From: Adiantum capillus-veneris
Lineage: Eukaryota; Streptophyta; Polypodiopsida; Polypodiales; Pteridaceae
Length of the DNA stretch: 64,000 nt
Assembly (NCBI GenBank): GCA_014529385.2
Contig: CM043942.1
Location: 63,957,184 to 64,021,183 of the forward strand
Reading direction: 5' to 3'
In this document: positions 1 to 10,692 of the stretch, in pieces
How positions within the stretch are numbered: position 1 is the stretch's first letter
Layout of the letters: the number at the start of each line of letters is the position of its first letter
Notes under the pieces: model-generated
The model's input: the letters and a program-made list of their open reading frames with translations, nothing else
What the model was told of the DNA's origin: nothing
The model's database searches: none
Position numbers and translations under genes: made by a program

Positions 1-55
1 TGATTTTCCAAAGTCTTGAAAGCAGCCATATCTACAAGGCCATGATCTCCCCCTT

Positions 56-91
56 GCATGATGACGATGATGTAGATCATCGTCATCATGC
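56..91. repeat. Perfect 16-bp inverted repeat (hairpin)
   Basis: The arms at 56-71 and 76-91 are exact reverse complements around a 4-base GTAG loop. I see no gene or T-run beside it that would make it a terminator. It may be the tip of a decayed foldback element or chance in a GAT-rich stretch. Confidence 0.7.
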
Positions 92-524
92 ATATTAGTG
101 TCAGCCGCACCCGTGGTACCTTCATTTTGATCTACGTGCTACGTGTAGGTAGGTGGGATATCTCACTCGCCATGGTAAACACACACTACTGCAAAGAGAG
201 AGAGAAAAATGACAACTTGTACCTTGTGAAATTGAAGTCTGTGTGTTTTGTATGCTCCACAATTTGTGTTGCATGCGAACTTCGCCTTTCAAGAATTTGA
301 GCGCTTCACTTGTTGTTCGTTGTAAGAACACCTTTGTTGATTCTTCACAAAAATCCGTTCTTTTTGTGAAGGCTTTTGTTCACTTTGAAGCTAGCTCCTT
401 GAGGAACAAAGATTTTTTGGAGGAAAACTTGCCTTCCTCCAAGACGTGAAAAGGAAGGGGGAAGCTACTTCCTTGAAGTTTGAAGCTTTCCCTTTCTTTC
501 TAGTTTTCCTTTCAACACAAGTAG

Positions 525-602
525 GCTATCTTTCCTTGTTATACACAACAAGGGTCAATAGCTGCTATCTTTCCTTGTTATACACAACAAGGGTCAATAG
601 CT
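525..602. repeat. 39-bp perfect tandem duplication
   Basis: Two identical 39-base copies lie at 525-563 and 564-602. Each contains a small inverted repeat (CCTTGTT ... AACAAGG). The second copy runs directly into the A-box of the SINE-like unit, so the duplication may have arisen at the SINE 5' end. Confidence 0.85.
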
Positions 603-760
603 TGATGGTAAAGTGTTGACCTCTTACCCTCATGGGGTGGGTTCAACCCTCCTTTATGCCAGGGTCCCTCCTTTATGCAAGGGTTAAGCGGGCCTTCCTA
701 CACATGCAACCAACGAAAGCCTTCGGATCCTCGGTGCCGTGGAATTTTAGCTGAAATGTG
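590..760 (+). mobile_element. Candidate tRNA-derived SINE head
   Basis: An A-box-like motif (TAGCTTGATGG, 598-608) is followed 42 bases later by a B-box-like motif (GGTTCAACCC, 640-649). This is the spacing of an internal RNA polymerase III promoter in a tRNA-derived unit. The segment does not fold as an intact tRNA, so a SINE is more likely than a tRNA gene. The 3' limit is not defined by a clear poly-A tail, so the end is approximate. Confidence 0.45.
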
Positions 761-1046
761 CAATTTCAAGCACCTGCACTCAGCTTTTCACTCAATTTGT
801 TGCCACAAACATCAATACATGTGACCCCACAACTTTGGTACACCTGCATATTGCTGTTTTGACCTGTATTAACCTGTAAATCACCTGTTTTGACCTAAAA
901 ACAACATGTTTTGGGGTTTTGGCAGTTTTGGTGACCTTCTTGACCCCGAAAGCAAGAGGCTTCATGATGGAAGCGAAATTGGTCGCGGGAGAGCAAATTT
1001 AACTTGTTGTCCAGTAGACTGCAAAGGGCTGTTTTGAAACCCTAGG

Positions 1047-1237
1047 GCTCTGATACCAGCAAAGCAGAGGCTACAAATAGGTGCGCATTGCGATGTAGTG
1101 CAGGATTGGGGCAAGAAGCAGGAGGCATAGAGCAACAAAGAGCTAGCACTAGAGATTGAAGCAGGGAGAGAGAGAGAGCTCACGTTTTTAGGAAAAATTC
1201 AATAAGTGAGTTTTGGGTTTCTCACTTTTATTATAAG
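1047..1237 (-). promoter_or_regulatory. Possible minus-strand LTR remnant with initiator-Met tRNA primer site
   Basis: On the minus strand TGGTATCAGAGC (1058-1047) is exactly the motif that pairs with the 3' end of initiator Met tRNA in many plant LTR retrotransposons. A TATA-like CTTATAATAAAA lies about 170 bases upstream on the same strand (1237-1226). Together they resemble the end of an LTR plus primer-binding site. No LTR partner or coding region is recognisable downstream, so this is a fragment at best. Confidence 0.3.
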
Positions 1238-2044
1238 TTCCAATACCTGCACAACTTCCAGAGAGCTCATTTTTTAGCCAGAAAGAGTACACCCCCGATT
1301 TCGAGTGACCATAACTTTTTCATCCTTCATTTGTTTTTTGCCTATGGATACTCTACGAACATCTCCACAAGATGAGATTCGTCATGAAGTCCTTTGTTTC
1401 TCCTAACTCTGAGTCCATACTTGAAGGGTTTTTCATAAATCCATACAGGTGTTTATCACAGGTGTTTTCGGCAGTGCAATAGTTCTTCCTTCCGACAGTG
1501 TGATTCGTGCAAGGCTATAGAGGCACTCATTTTTCTTGCCGTTTTCACGCTAACAACGTGACCTTGCTGTGGGTTCGAGACACATTGACAATCTTGACTT
1601 TCTAAATTGACATATGCATAGTAAGAGCTAATGTTTTAAGAGCTATGTTGCATTCTACGTATCCATTACTTTTTCGGAAGAAAGAAGATCCTCTTGATTA
1701 ACTTGTGATCATGAATACATGCTGGTGGAAACTCTAATGTATCAGGGACAAAAAAAATCAAGCTTTGTAAGTAAGGCTAGTCGGGGTGTCCACCCTCCCT
1801 CGTATTCTTTTTCGGGCTCTGTGTATCATGTTGTGATTGATGCAAGCTCTATTGAGCAATTTTTTTTTCAAAAAAGGCAATGCCCAATTAATGCCTTTCT
1901 TAAAAGATAAAACAAGAAGAAAGCATCACTAACTTGCTATGTGGATCTCCTGTACATGCTTTACCCAAGCTTTCCAAAATCTACTTTGAATAGAAAAGTG
2001 TGATTATTTGTGTGCCACCAGGATTTCTTGATTTTAAAATCTTG

Positions 2045-2245
2045 TCCCTCCTAGAACCAAGTCATTCCTAAAGCAGAGCACCTTCCATGTCTTTTGCACC
2101 CATTTGCAAATTTTGGCGGGAAGACCCGAAAGGAAGGGCAATCCTTAAACAGATGCAAGGGGTCCTTGGATGTTGCTTTGTGCCCAAATAAAGTGCCTTG
2201 GCTAAGCTCTATAGCAAGAATTGAAAAAAAAAAAGCAAAATTCAC
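2045..2245 (-). pseudogene. LINE ORF2 C-terminal zinc-domain fragment
   Basis: The minus-strand translation contains LHLFKDCPSFRVFPPKFANG, which parallels the HLFMDCPTIKGLAGKICKW segment of the neighbouring main LINE. Both match the end of the reverse-transcriptase-associated zinc-binding domain (zf-RVT) of plant L1-like LINEs. The fragment is short and the upstream half of the domain is missing. It is probably an older truncated copy onto whose edge the main LINE abuts. Confidence 0.55.
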
Positions 2246-2542
2246 AATTGTGAGTGAATTATATTAATCAACCCAGATAGTTACAAGGTCTTGTCATGCT
2301 CGTGTTGAGCCATGACATCATCCAGGGCCCAAAGTTACATCGGCTAACAGGGAAGCCAACCCAACCAAGTTATCCATGATACATAAGGTTCATTATCATG
2401 TTCTTCTGAGAACTATCTTGTTCTTATGAGAACTTTTAATAGCCAAGATTTTCCCCCGTCCTAGGCATGCCCTCTACTAACAGCAAGGCACAAGTAGTCC
2501 TAGGCCAATCCTTCAATTGTTGCTTGTGCCCGAGAGTCCATA

Positions 2543-3053
2543 TTAGCACTTTGCTTTCTTGTATAATTTCTGTGAAGCTTGCCACCTCAAGACCTCCTTC
2601 AAACACACGCCGGTTCCTTGTCTACCATACATTATGTAGGAAGAAGTACCTGACGATTTGAGTACTGATGAGGATGGCAGGACCACTTGAATTCTTCCCT
2701 CCAAGGAAAAGATCAGTCTTGTAAAACCCAATTTTCCATGTTCTTTGGACCCACTTGCATATCTTCCCTGCGAGGCCTTTGATAGTTGGGCAATCCATGA
2801 AGAGGTGTCCCAGATCTTCACTAGCCAACCTGCACCCCAAGCATCCATCTGACCCAATCCCTCTTTCCTGAATCTTCACCCCCATCGGAAGAGCACCACA
2901 AATTACCTTCCATGATAATACCTTCATGTGCTGCGGAATCTTTGTCTTCCAAATGTTCTCCATTACTTGCTCCCACCTTTCCTCCGACCATTGTTTTTTC
3001 CATACCTTGTTAAGGGGGCTAGACCAATTCTTCTTATGCATCATTGTATGGTA
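2543..3053 (-). pseudogene. LINE ORF2 3' end: zf-RVT domain
   Basis: The minus strand encodes a recognisable RT-associated zinc-binding domain: W-K-T-K-I-P-Q-H-M-K, then LSWKVICGALPMGV, a CLGC pair and HLFMDCP. Plant LINEs carry this after the reverse transcriptase. The frame runs into the copia insertion at 3053/5946 and resumes on the far side in the same frame once one TGGTA copy is removed. The last 40 or so codons shift frame near 2622-2660. Confidence 0.75.
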
Positions 3054-3157
3054 TGTTAGGTAAAGGCGGTGTGCCTCCACATCCTGTGTCGTTCTCTCTC
3101 TCTTCCTCTCTCCCCTTCGCACTCTCTGCACACGCGCATCGCATCCTCGCACTCACA
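3054..3157 (+). repeat. copia 5' LTR with 137-bp internal deletion
   Basis: This 104-bp LTR matches both ends of the 241-bp 3' LTR but lacks the part corresponding to 5724-5860. That missing part contains the TATA-like motif, so this LTR has no visible promoter. The break lies between a CCTC and a CCACATCC segment, consistent with a deletion through short homology. Confidence 0.85.
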
Positions 3158-3159
3158 AT

Positions 3160-3171
3160 TGGTATCAGAGC
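3160..3171 (+). promoter_or_regulatory. copia primer-binding site (initiator Met tRNA)
   Basis: TGGTATCAGAGC starts two bases after the LTR end, the standard position and sequence for a primer-binding site complementary to initiator Met tRNA in plant copia elements. Confidence 0.85.
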
Positions 3172-4399
3172 TTTGGCTTCGCGACAGATGGAGTGCTACA
3201 GAGAAGTGAGCTTTTGGCTATGGTAAGCTTGCTTTCGGTGGAAGCTTGAGATCGGTGAGAAACCACTAGATCTGTGCTCATGGAATCTTGAGGGGCATTC
3301 CCAAGCTTGAGGGAAGAGTGTATTGCAAGTGTGTATGCTTTTTTGCAATCATATTTGTAGGAAGAATGCAGATTTTCATTTTCGCAGGTCATTTTTCGAG
3401 CCCCAAAAACAACGTTTTTTGCATAACTTTTGCATACGAAATGCACTTTAGGATGTAACCTGAGGTTTTGGCATGCTCTGGACGCAATGGTAATGTCCAT
3501 TTGAGCTGATTTTGACCTCTGAAATTTCTGCAGTAGCAGCAAGTTTTTGCTGCGTTATTGAGCCGAAAACAGTGTTTTTGGCATATCTTGCACACTCGGA
3601 CTCAGGTCTATATGATCTAGGGGTCTACCCCATGGTTTGTTGACGTTACGAATGCAATGGTGATATCAAAATTTTCAAATTTTGATCTCTGAACTTTTTG
3701 CAGCAACCTGCGTTTTTTGAGACACAAAAGATTTGACAGTTTAAGGGCTTGTATACTGCAAATCATTGTGTAGATTGCATCTGGGGATATGTACATCACG
3801 TTGAGGAGTCCATTGGGTGCTGATTTAACTTGCAATTGTTGGTTTGGGATGTGGTTCTTGGACTAAGGAACATCCGTATGCAATTTCTTGGCACATGGTT
3901 TTGTGTTGATGTATACTCTATGTGGGAACATATGTGGAGACGTGGAGACGTCATGGCTAAGTATTTTGGATGCATGGTTGATGCTCGCACTTGAGCACTT
4001 GTTTATGCGCATCCATTGAATCTTGTTTATGCAAACAAGTTGACAGGTTTTGTCAGTATTCCATTGAGTGGTACTCCGACTAGAGTGTGCTTGATCTTTG
4101 TATGACTTTGTGAGGTGATTCCGGACGACTACATTCCCAGATTTGGCCATTTGGGCATTTTGTGTTGTCTCCATTTGCAATTTACTGTTGAGTTTTTGCT
4201 CCAATTACAAGGGAGACTCTGCCAAAATCTTGTTAAATTTGTTTGCCTATTGTAGAGGCTTGTGAGCTTAATAGTTTGGTCACTTTGTCCGCTTGAGATA
4301 GTGGCTTGCTCTCAGGTGGGAGAGTTTTTTTATCTCAAGCATTGTTTGCCATTGTTTGGCATGGCCATGAGAGGCTATTTTTGTTCACGGTGACTGGCA

Positions 4400-4441
4400 T
4401 GTTGGTATTGTGGCCACAAGGGGCGTATTAGGCACCGTTGC
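4400..4441 (+). pseudogene. copia Gag zinc-knuckle remnant
   Basis: The 14 codons read CWYCGHKGRIRHRC. This is the C-X2-C-X4-H-X4-C knuckle of retrotransposon Gag with the His replaced by Arg. It lies in the expected place, upstream of the protease remnant but in another frame, so at least one frameshift separates them. Confidence 0.6.
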
Positions 4442-4542
4442 CTCAGGCGTATGAGGTAGCAGAAGAGGCAGATGCATGGTGCTACTATGAGGACATATGC
4501 TAGAGAGTATGCATGTGATGGCATGTCACTTTTGAGTCTAGC

Positions 4543-4975
4543 TTGCCTTCATACTACTTCGTGTCTTGGGATAGCACATTGTCTACGCGTTTTCTACTAG
4601 ACGAGCATGCAGTTTTTCACGTGACACCATGTCGTGATTTGTTTTGTTCTTTCATTAGTGGGAGACTTGGTTGTGTGCAGTTTGTTGATGGTTCAGTATA
4701 CGACATAGAGGGTGCTGAAGATATATGTATGTCCTTGCCTAGCGGTGCATTGCTTACGCTACGAGATGTACATTATGTACCAGGACTCAACCAGAGTCTC
4801 ATTTCAGTGCGTTAGTTTTTGCAGAGTAGTGGACATTGTCTACTGCTTAGAGAGCGGTCATTTCAGATGCATAGGGGATTGCTGGTGATATCCAGAGGTG
4901 CTAGGAGTGGTCTGGTATACCCTTTGCATATTTTTGACACACAAGGCGGTGTAGTCTCTGTGTATTTGTAGCCAT
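4543..4975 (+). pseudogene. copia protease remnant
   Basis: The translation contains RFLLDEHAVFHVTPCRDLF followed by HYVPGLNQSLISV. Copia proteases read W-x-LDSGASxHxT-P at the first place and V-x-H-V-P-x-L-x-x-NLISV at the second. The catalytic D-S-G triad is changed to D-E-H and stop codons interrupt the frame after codon 90, so it cannot be an active aspartic protease. Confidence 0.7.
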
Positions 4976-5196
4976 GTTTGGAGCTAGAGACAAGGCGTGT
5001 CTCTTTTGTGGATGTGCTGCATGGAGAGCAGGTTGTGCATTTGTCTTGTGGTGACATTCACATAGACAGTGGTATCTCTGGGAATGCACAGCTTTGTCAG
5101 TCATCAGTTGAGGTGACATCAGTTGAGCCAGAGACTGATGCATTGTTCTATGATGCGTCTGATACGTTTGAGGGCGATAGTGTCCTTTAGACAGCT

Positions 5197-5589
5197 GTGT
5201 GTGATTGCAGTGGTGTTGATTTTTTGGTTTTGCAGTCATTCTTAGCAGATATGTCTTTGCTAGAGGATGTTGACATGGTGATGCATAGTCAGGTGGTTCT
5301 TGATGAGGATGCATATGGCACTGAGGTTGCTGATAGGGATAGGTTGGCACACATAGTGCATGTTTTGTCGGCTTTTGGGTCTCTCATGTCAGTCGTTTTG
5401 GTCTCGAGACCTGATCTTGCTTATGCGGTTGGTACATTTGTAGTGGGAGTTGTCAGTTGTGCAATGACTGACATTGGCATTGTGCATTGTGGAGCCATGC
5501 AGATCGTCACTCGATACCTGCATCATGAGTGTCATCGTAGCTCTAGTCCTAGTGGTATGCATGTTGCATCTACACTAGAGCGGTTATAG
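5197..5589 (+). pseudogene. copia RT/RNase H junction remnant
   Basis: The segment GSLMSVVLVSRPDLAYAVG matches the conserved start of the copia RNase H region (family form GSLxYLxxTRPDIAYAV). It is followed by QIVTRYLHHE, which corresponds to the family form K-x-I-L-R-Y-L-x-G-T. The palm domain with the YVDD motif is absent upstream, where non-homologous or deleted sequence joins the protease remnant. Confidence 0.7.
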
Positions 5590-5699
5590 AGTGAGCGAGT
5601 GGGCATAGGTTGAGAGTCGTCTTCTCTCACCTCTTGTACATACTAGTTTTAGGCCGGCTTCTCGCCACTTATCGGGACACACAGCCTTTAGTGGGTGAA

Positions 5700-5940
5700 T
5701 GTTAGGTAAAGGCGGTGTGCCTCACCGTGCTTTGCCCATGTCCGCCGGCCAGTGTCCGGCTGCCCACATTTATCTCCTTATTCTTTATATATACAAAGAA
5801 TAAGAGCTCTCACTCACATTCTCACATGGTGCTCACAGAGTGAGATTTGGGAGCTCCACCCACATCCTGTGTCGTTCTCTCTCTCTTCCTCTCTCCCCCT
5901 CACACTCTCTACACACGTGCACCGCATCCGCGCACTCACA
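5700..5940 (+). repeat. copia 3' LTR
   Basis: This 241-bp LTR begins TGTTAGGTAAAGGCGG and ends GCGCACTCACA. It carries a TATA-like motif (TTATATATAC, about 5783-5792) inside an inverted repeat whose arms are TTATTCTTT and AAAGAATAA. A CT-rich tract follows. A weak purine stretch (AGTGGGTGAA) precedes it as the polypurine-tract position. Confidence 0.85.
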
Positions 5941-5945
5941 TGGTA

Positions 5946-6850
5946 GATGTATTTAGGATGGGGTTTCCATAAGAGACTCCTTCCAGGCCATTTCCATGCA
6001 TTCCATTCAAACTCCAAAACACAGATAGGCATCACTAAACTGTCAAGCTCTTTCATCACTTTGTGGATTAGCAAGACCTCTAATCAATTCAGTTGGTACT
6101 GGGTAACCAGAAGGCCAATGGTTTTCCAACTCTTGTTATCACTGTCCCAAAAGTGCCCCAGTCAATTCAAACCCTTATTATTCAGCTTCTTGGCTATCTC
6201 TATCCAATATGGAATTTGTAGAGGTTCTATAACTTTGGACGGCAAGAGGGACCAATGCAAAATGGAATTCTTGAAGTATCTGGTTTTCTCCCCCCACATT
6301 AAGACTCCTGTTGCTCTCTTGCATTTTCTTACCAATTCTCCTAAGCTTCCCCCCCAGTCTTAGAGTAGTCCACGTCGGGGATAACAGCTTGTCATGAACC
6401 ACCACCCCTCTCCACTTTCCCCCTTTCGAGCCAAGTTTAACTGCTTCCATCATATCCTTGATCATCATGACAGTCCAAAGTTGATCCTGTTTAGCCAAGG
6501 AAACAACAAATTTGGCACAACAAGCTTTTGTATGGGCCACAGGGTTTAGAATTCCGAGGCCTCCTTGATTCTCCGGCCGAGCAACTGATTCCCAACGGGC
6601 CCATTGTCATTGCCTAGAGGATTTTGTGTTTTTTTTCCATAAAAACCTTTTCACTGGTTTTAAGAACTCTTTCCGGTGACACTTAGACATCTTGAGAAGT
6701 GGGCTAGTGAAGGCAATATAAGGAATCATAAATGCATTTATCACTTTAATCAAACTTGGAAATGGGAGAGGACCATACTCCCACCTACTTTTTTTTTTTT
6801 TTTTGGCTTTTTTCAAGCACCCACTCAAATCTTTGCTTGTGAGTTATGTC
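5946..6850 (-). pseudogene. LINE ORF2: RT thumb and connection region
   Basis: Three minus-strand frames give typical LINE post-catalytic sequence: KVINAFMIPYIAFTSPLLKM with HRKEFLKPVKRFLW near 6630-6760, then the 6178-6540 and 5946-6074 segments leading to the zf-RVT domain across the copia insertion. At least two frameshifts split it. A poly-A/T tract at 6790-6804 lies inside the reading frame. Confidence 0.65.
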
Positions 6851-7029
6851 CACCCCCAAGGGGGCTCCCAGATGTCTGAAGATATTCCCTTTTTTGACAA
6901 TCTCCCCTGACAAGACATAAGGGTTAAATGAGTCATTTTCTGATAGGGAGATCAGCCTTGACTTCTCTATATTACATTGGGACCCCGAAGCTACTGAAAA
7001 AATTTGTACAATCTCTAGAGCTTTCCTGA

Positions 7030-8200
7030 TGACCTAGGGGCACGCCTTCAGGAAGAGGAGGGAATCGTCTGCAAAAAGTTTTTCTAGGAGTTGGCTATTT
7101 CCTAGCAAAGCCAGGCCTTGCAACTCCCCTTGCTCCGCACTAGCTTCGAGTGTCGTGATTAAAGGATGTGATCATTTGGCGAAAAGTAGGGGGGGGCAGA
7201 GGGCAGCCCTGCTTAATAGACCTTTTGACCTCAAAAGATCCCACAATTCTATCGTTGAACAGGATCTCTGACTGGCTTCCAGCTCCCAGTACACTTACCA
7301 GAAGACATAGGCGCGGCCCAAAGCCCAGGGCTTCCATGAAGGCTTTATATATGTCCATGTTATTCTGTCATAAGACTTATCCTTGTACAACTGTAGCAGT
7401 ACACACTCTTGCTTCGTGATAGTTGCGTACTCGATGCCCACCATTGCTGCCAAGATGTTATCGTAAATGGATCTTCCTTTGATGAACCCATGTTGATGGG
7501 GAGAGATGATCTTGGTTAGTAAGGGGGCTAGTCTGAGGGCTACAACTTTAGCAATAATTTTGTAGGCCATCGACATCATCGTTATAGGGCGCCAGTGTTT
7601 CAGTTGTGAACAACAGATGTATTTGGGGATGGGTTTGATAAGCCCTCTCTCTACACTTAACTCCAACGACCCTTCGGCAATGGCTTTATTGGCCATCCTT
7701 GTGATTGGGACCTTGAGATCATCCCAAAATTCTCTATAGAATTCCACCGTCATCCCATCCCAACTGGGGGATTTTTCCTTGCCAAGGGTTTGCAATGCTA
7801 GTGAGCATTCATCTTCGGAAAATGCCCTTTCCAAGAAATAAGCTTCTGATTGGGGAATCTTCTTCTTGACACTCTGAAGTAGGGACCCTCTAGCTTCTTC
7901 CACTTCTTGGGAGTGAATCTCTGGCCGTCCAATGCTTTGACTAAGATAGTTCAGCATCAGACCAGCCATCTTATCCTGGTCAAGAACTATTTTCCCTTTC
8001 TCATCATAGAGCGAGCAGACATGGCCTCGGCTCTTCTGGATTTTTAAAGCCCTAAAAAAAAGGGCTTGATTAGAGGCTTCAGGTTGAAGGAAAGTCCCCC
8101 AGGAAAGAAGCCTTGCCTTTTTTATGTCTTCTAGCTGCTCATTCGCAAGGTTAGATTTGGCTCAAGCCATTGTTTGTGCTCATCCTCAGTAGCAAGCCCA
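7030..8200 (-). pseudogene. LINE ORF2 reverse transcriptase
   Basis: The minus strand encodes the non-LTR RT core: linker with SPSWDGMTVEFYREFWDDLK, then GLIKPIPK, HWRPITMMSMAYKIIAK, PHQHGFIKGRSIYDNIL and, after a frameshift near 7330, RSIKQGCPL and the catalytic FADD box (KLFADDSLLFLKA, about 7046-7085). Motif A reads LLQLYKDKSYDRI, where the family has LDFxKAYDR, so the catalytic Asp is replaced by Tyr. Frameshifts near 8200 and 7330 also prevent a full-length protein. Confidence 0.85.
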
Positions 8201-9122
8201 TTGGCTTTTTGGAGGTAAGCAATTGTACCTCCGCTGTAAGCAGCAGAAGGTGTACCTCCCTAACTTTCTTGATTCGGGGGCTCGAGGTTTTGATTGCTTT
8301 CTGGATGCTCCGAGCAAAGAGGTCCCATGCATTGTGTTTGTTGAGGTCGACATCTTTTTTGAGCTTACCTAATGCTTTCTTGGTTAGATTCCTGAAAAGA
8401 GGGTCTTTGAATAGGTGTGCCCCTGTTACTAATAGTTTTTTCCCACCTCTTGGGTTCTGCTCCTCCTCTGTATTCTTCTTAAAATTTACATGAAGAGGTA
8501 TGTGATCCGAGAGGCTTTTTGTTGGGACTACCTTCATCTCCATCAACGACGGTAACCAGTCAGCTGGGTGTGAGCAATAGCATCTGTCCATCCTGGAGGA
8601 AGTGCGGGCATACTGGAGGCTTGTGTAGGTGAACCCAGGCGTGCTGTTCCATGGCCCAATTTCCCACAAGTCGATCATCGCCCAGTTTTCACACAAACTT
8701 TGCCATTTAGACCTTTCCGAGCCAGCCAGCATACTGGAGGAACCTGTTCTATCCCTGCTCTTTTCTACCATATTGAAGTCGCCAACCAACAACCACTCAC
8801 CTTCAATAGGAGTATCTCTAAGATGCATCCATAGTTTAGCTCTCTCTTTTGCATTGCAAGGGCTGTACACATTCACAATTGTGAAGGGATGACCTTCCCA
8901 TTTGATTCTAATGCCCAGGATTCTGTCGGATGGGTGGTTAAGCACCAACTTCGGCTCCAATTCTCTGTCCACAATGCTGAGGACGCCACTGAAACTGTTA
9001 CTTCCTTCTCCATAGAATACCAATTTCTTTCCTAGCACCTGCTTTCTCTTGCTATGGGCATCTAAGTGGTGTTCCTGGATGGCCCAACAGTTGACTGTCT
9101 TCTCCTTTTTATTTCTTCCCAA
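8151..9122 (-). pseudogene. LINE ORF2 AP-like endonuclease domain
   Basis: This 323-codon frame carries the exonuclease-endonuclease-phosphatase fold that nicks target DNA for LINE integration. Visible motifs in order are QEHHL with the metal-binding Glu, IVNVYSPC, LLVGDFNMV, SSRMDRCYCS and SLSDHIPL. All the expected catalytic residues appear present. The frame lacks its normal N-terminus and ends in a frameshift just before the RT linker. It is the best preserved part of the LINE. Confidence 0.85.
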
Positions 9123-9658
9123 AATAGAGTACTCTTCTTACGGGTTTTCAACCCCTTTACGTTCCAAGATTGGATAGTGAGTGACTCCATATGTAATGAG
9201 GGGTTCATTGTGACGAAGGAACGAATTCTTCAGCATCCAAATCATCCCCCCCCCCCCCCTCTCCTTGGCCCTAGGAGAATCCGGGGGTTCCAAGTTAGGG
9301 GATTTATTTTCTTGCAGTGCTGCAAATGGATTGTGCAATGGGACAGTGGAGGATGGATTAAACCCTTTCACCTCAAGTGTTCTCACGACTTGAAGCACTT
9401 TGGAGTCTCTTGCCACTGCCTTCGCCCTTTTGTCTCTTTTCAGACCAGCGACTTGAACAACTGTCACCGTCGTCAATGTCATAAATTTTGGGGTAGCAAC
9501 AATGAACCTGTTATTATTTCCTGCACCTTCGGAGGTTCATTGTATGGGAATTGATTCCTCCACAACCTTTCCCTGCATCTTCATATCTATTTTGTCACCT
9601 ATCATACCTCCTTTATCCTTCCCTTCATTTTCCCCTTTGTTATTTCCTCCTTGCTTCT

Positions 9659-10564
9659 CTAGCCCTTCCATTGGGGTTTCCATCGGGGTTCCATTTTTCT
9701 AGGGCCCTGTGCTGCCGGAGCTATAGTACCATTAGAATTCAAGGGGAAATCTTTGGCAATGTGTCCAAAGTTGCTGCATTCAAAACATGCTCCAAAGTAC
9801 GTTCCAAAATTTAGCGGAATAGTAACAAGCCCAGCTCCGACATTGATAACCATGATCTTAGGTGGCGTTTTAGACACATCCCAGCCTATACAAACCCTGT
9901 TTGAGGTTCTACCAAACCCTCTCTTGTTAGGTATAAGTAAGGGAGTGCCCAGTTGACTAGCAAGCATCCTGAGATTTTTCCATAGCCAGCTAGGTAGTCC
10001 CACAAACTCAACCAGACCGGATGAAACCCTTGAAGAGATTCAGCTGAATCGAACATTGGCTCCCAAGGCACCACACACACCGTAGTCCTATTAAATACTA
10101 GGGGCCTTTTGTCAAGTAACTGTTCCACATCGGATTCCTCTTTGAATCTCACTGAACAAAACCCTTTAGCTAGGTAAGAAGTACTTTCAACTGCTCCTCC
10201 ATGACCAAGAATTTGAGGGCCCTGAAGCCGTTGAAGCATCTCAAACCTGCTCGGGATTCTTCCACTGAACCCAAATATAAGCGTTAGCTTAGCTTGCATG
10301 GCTAATTGTTTTTTGATAAGCGTTGGCGGAATCGCTACAGTAATAGCCTCGGCTACCTCCACCTGCTAGCGATAGAGACTTTTTTAAAGTAGAGAAGGCT
10401 TGATCTGCCAAACCATCTTCTACCAGCCCACTGTGTTCTGTTTGGGAGCAAGTTCTTTTGCTGTTGTTAGGGCCGGACTCAATATTTTTGTTGACTTCCG
10501 TGAGCTCTCGCTGAAGTCTAGCTCTTGTATTCATCAGTTTTTCAATATCCCCTTCACTTAGCAT
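9659..10564 (-). pseudogene. LINE ORF1 (Gag-like, DUF4283-like) with degenerate knuckle
   Basis: Overlapping minus-strand frames (9659-10003, 9886-10362, 10289-10564) give an N-terminal Glu/Lys-rich segment, then a region resembling the DUF4283-type domain of plant LINE ORF1 proteins (AKGFCSVRFKEESDVEQLL, RTTVCVVPWEPMFD), then VCIGWDVSKTPPK and a zinc-knuckle CFECSNFGHIAKDF in which the last Cys is Phe. Frameshifts lie near 9950 and 10330. The product would be the RNA-binding chaperone of the element. Confidence 0.65.
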
Positions 10565-10692
10565 CCCTTCTGCTGAGCCTTTTCCATAATCATTAGAGCT
10601 AGGCCCGTTGAGTATGCTAGCAAACGAAATACCTGGCCTGCGCGAGCAACAGATGCACTTGACGCCTTATTTACGTTCGTACATATGGAACC

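Larger units (their letters stand above)
1..2044. other. Repeat debris without a gene
   Basis: Apart from the hairpin, the 39-bp duplication, the SINE-like unit and the primer-site-like motif listed separately, I see no supported coding sequence here. Open frames are short and have no recognisable domain. A GA run at about 1168-1180 and a T run near 1860 are the only other low-complexity features; the T run may be the tail of the minus-strand LINE fragment that follows. Confidence 0.5.
3054..5940 (+). mobile_element. Small degenerate Ty1/copia LTR element inside the LINE
   Basis: Flanking 5-bp direct repeats TGGTA (3049-3053 and 5941-5945) mark the target-site duplication. Both ends carry related LTRs beginning TGTTAGG and ending CTCACA, with an initiator-Met primer-binding site directly after the left LTR. 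The internal 2.5 kb holds scattered copia pieces: a knuckle remnant, a protease remnant and an RT/RNase H remnant. Integrase and most of RT are missing, so the copy was defective or has decayed strongly. Confidence 0.85.

Noticed and set aside
598-660. A functional tRNA gene
   Set aside because: A and B boxes are present, but I cannot form an acceptor stem, a standard anticodon arm or a CCA-proximal end; a SINE head is more likely.
2230-2262. TTCACAATTGTGAGTGAA palindrome as a regulatory operator
   Set aside because: A similar sequence at 12770 lies at the edge of another LINE fragment, so it is more likely LINE-end sequence; the occurrence at 8874 is inside the endonuclease frame.
5197-5589. 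An intact small plant gene
   Set aside because: The GSLMSVVLVSRPDLAYAVG segment is a copia Pol motif and the flanks are the LTRs of the same element.
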